DNA of 64,000 bases from positions 248,001 to 312,000 of the forward strand of contig SVNZ01000001.1 in the NCBI GenBank assembly GCA_015066595.1, in the 5' to 3' direction. The DNA comes from Oscillospiraceae bacterium (GTDB taxonomy: Bacteria; Bacillota; Clostridia; Oscillospirales; Acutalibacteraceae). A program made the translations under genes and the position numbers. Below, piece after piece: positions 63,429-64,000 of the stretch; the stretch's first letter is position 1; every line of letters starts with the position of its first letter. The notes beneath the pieces are model-generated. The model saw only the letters and a list, made by a program, of their open reading frames with translations. It ran no database searches and was not told the origin of the DNA.

Positions 63429-64000
63429 TTAGAAATTACCGACTAATGTGCCGATAGAGTCTTCACAAACAGCTTTGTAGATATTATCAGGATCATCTAC
63501 ACTGAATACAAGCAAGCCGATGTTGTTGTCTTTACAAATAGCTGCTGCAGTTGAGTCCATAACTTTGAGGTCTTTTTCTAAAACATCATGGAAAGAAATA
63601 GTGCTATATCTCTTAGCGTCGGGGTTAGTCTTAGGATCACTGTCATAAACACCATCAACCATAGTCGCTTTAAGGATGATCTGTGCTTCAATTTCTGCTG
63701 CACGCAGTGCTGCGGCAGTGTCTGTAGAAAAGAATGGGTTACCTGTACCGCAACCAAAAATGACGACTCTTCCCTTTTCAAGATGACGGAGAGCTTTATT
63801 ACGAATATACGGTTCAGCAATAGCACGCATTCCAATAGCAGTCTGCACCCTAACATCTACACCGATCTGTTCCAATGCATCTGCTACACCTAAAGCGTTG
63901 ATGGTAGTAGCAAGCATTCCCATATGGTCAGCTCGTGTTCTGTCCATTTTGCCACTTGTGCGTCCTCTCCAGAAGTTTCCACCGCCGACAACGATTGCTA
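63429..64000 (-). CDS. pyrH: UMP kinase (partial, N-terminus outside window)
   Basis: The C-terminal 190 or so residues of the bacterial UMP kinase, an amino-acid-kinase fold enzyme making UDP. The frame stays open to the window edge. It shows [11 protein letters not shown], the [16 protein letters not shown]-binding segment, [20 protein letters not shown] and a [10 protein letters not shown] loop. Only the N-terminal 45-50 residues are missing. It lies 52 bases upstream of frr. Confidence 0.95.
   Translation of the reverse strand, partial: AIVVGGGNFWRGRTSGKMDRTRADHMGMLATTINALGVADALEQIGVDVRVQTAIGMRAIAEPYIRNKALRHLEKGRVVIFGCGTGNPFFSTDTAAALRAAEIEAQIILKATMVDGVYDSDPKTNPDAKRYSTISFHDVLEKDLKVMDSTAAAICKDNNIGLLVFSVDDPDNIYKAVCEDSIGTLVGNF

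Overview
The window is A+T-rich chromosomal DNA from an anaerobic Firmicute of the Ruminococcaceae type. The strongest clue is three secreted GH13 alpha-amylases that carry dockerin modules next to starch-binding modules. This is the hallmark of the Ruminococcus bromii 'amylosome', so R. bromii or a close relative (Ruminococcoides) is my best guess. The assignment rests on gene content, not on a database search. PolC, the CdaA/YbbR pair, a YerC-type TrpR protein and many TTG starts with strong Shine-Dalgarno (SD) sites all fit a Gram-positive host. I saw no insertion sequence, prophage, CRISPR array or origin.

Layout. 1-2100: start of pyrC (cut by the window edge) behind a perfect sigma-A promoter and a leader resembling a PyrR attenuator, then a threonine-aldolase-like gene. 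2200-10760: a compact his operon (yerC-hisZ-G-D-C-B-H-A-F-IE-K) encoding all ten histidine steps and closed by a two-way terminator. 10781-28531: an extracellular block on the minus strand with two GH13 dockerin amylases, a 1439-residue protein joining a duplicated phospholipase-D-like fold to a calcineurin-like phosphoesterase, and a 2375-residue Ig-like/beta-helix surface protein. The last two form one operon. 28600-30930: a split-type GMP synthase (ATP-pyrophosphatase subunit only) behind a CofE-like ligase gene. 31028-31195: tRNA-Leu(CAA). 31242-33483: tsaE-tsaB-rpiB-upp. 33603-37078: a SEDS-family gene convergent with cdaA-ybbR (c-di-AMP synthesis). 37081-41468: the lysine/diaminopimelate genes asd-dapA-dapB, followed by a DUF3343 protein and a cysteine-desulfurase-like enzyme. 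41519-44599: queA-tgt-yajC and a small membrane protein (queuosine and secretion genes). 44604-48671: RluD-like synthase, DUF1294 protein, GHL10-type glycoside hydrolase, MtaB and an HPr-like protein without the active-site histidine. 48722-64000: a minus-strand housekeeping series pyrH-frr-uppS-cdsA-dxr-rseP-ispG-polC, then an AI-2E-family permease and, at its distal end, the third dockerin amylase.

How the genes work together. The amylases would be exported, bind starch through CBM26-like and other modules, and dock onto cohesins encoded elsewhere (none is seen here). amy1 and amy2 share an upstream element with fixed spacing to the -35 box, which suggests co-regulation. The GTGCA/TGCAC half-sites in it recur as inverted repeats near the giant surface-protein operon. 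The most novel-looking part is that two-gene surface operon. Other points for a second look are the missing start codon of rseP, the PyrR-like leader, the HPr/Crh-like protein, and two genes whose SD sites lie inside hairpins.
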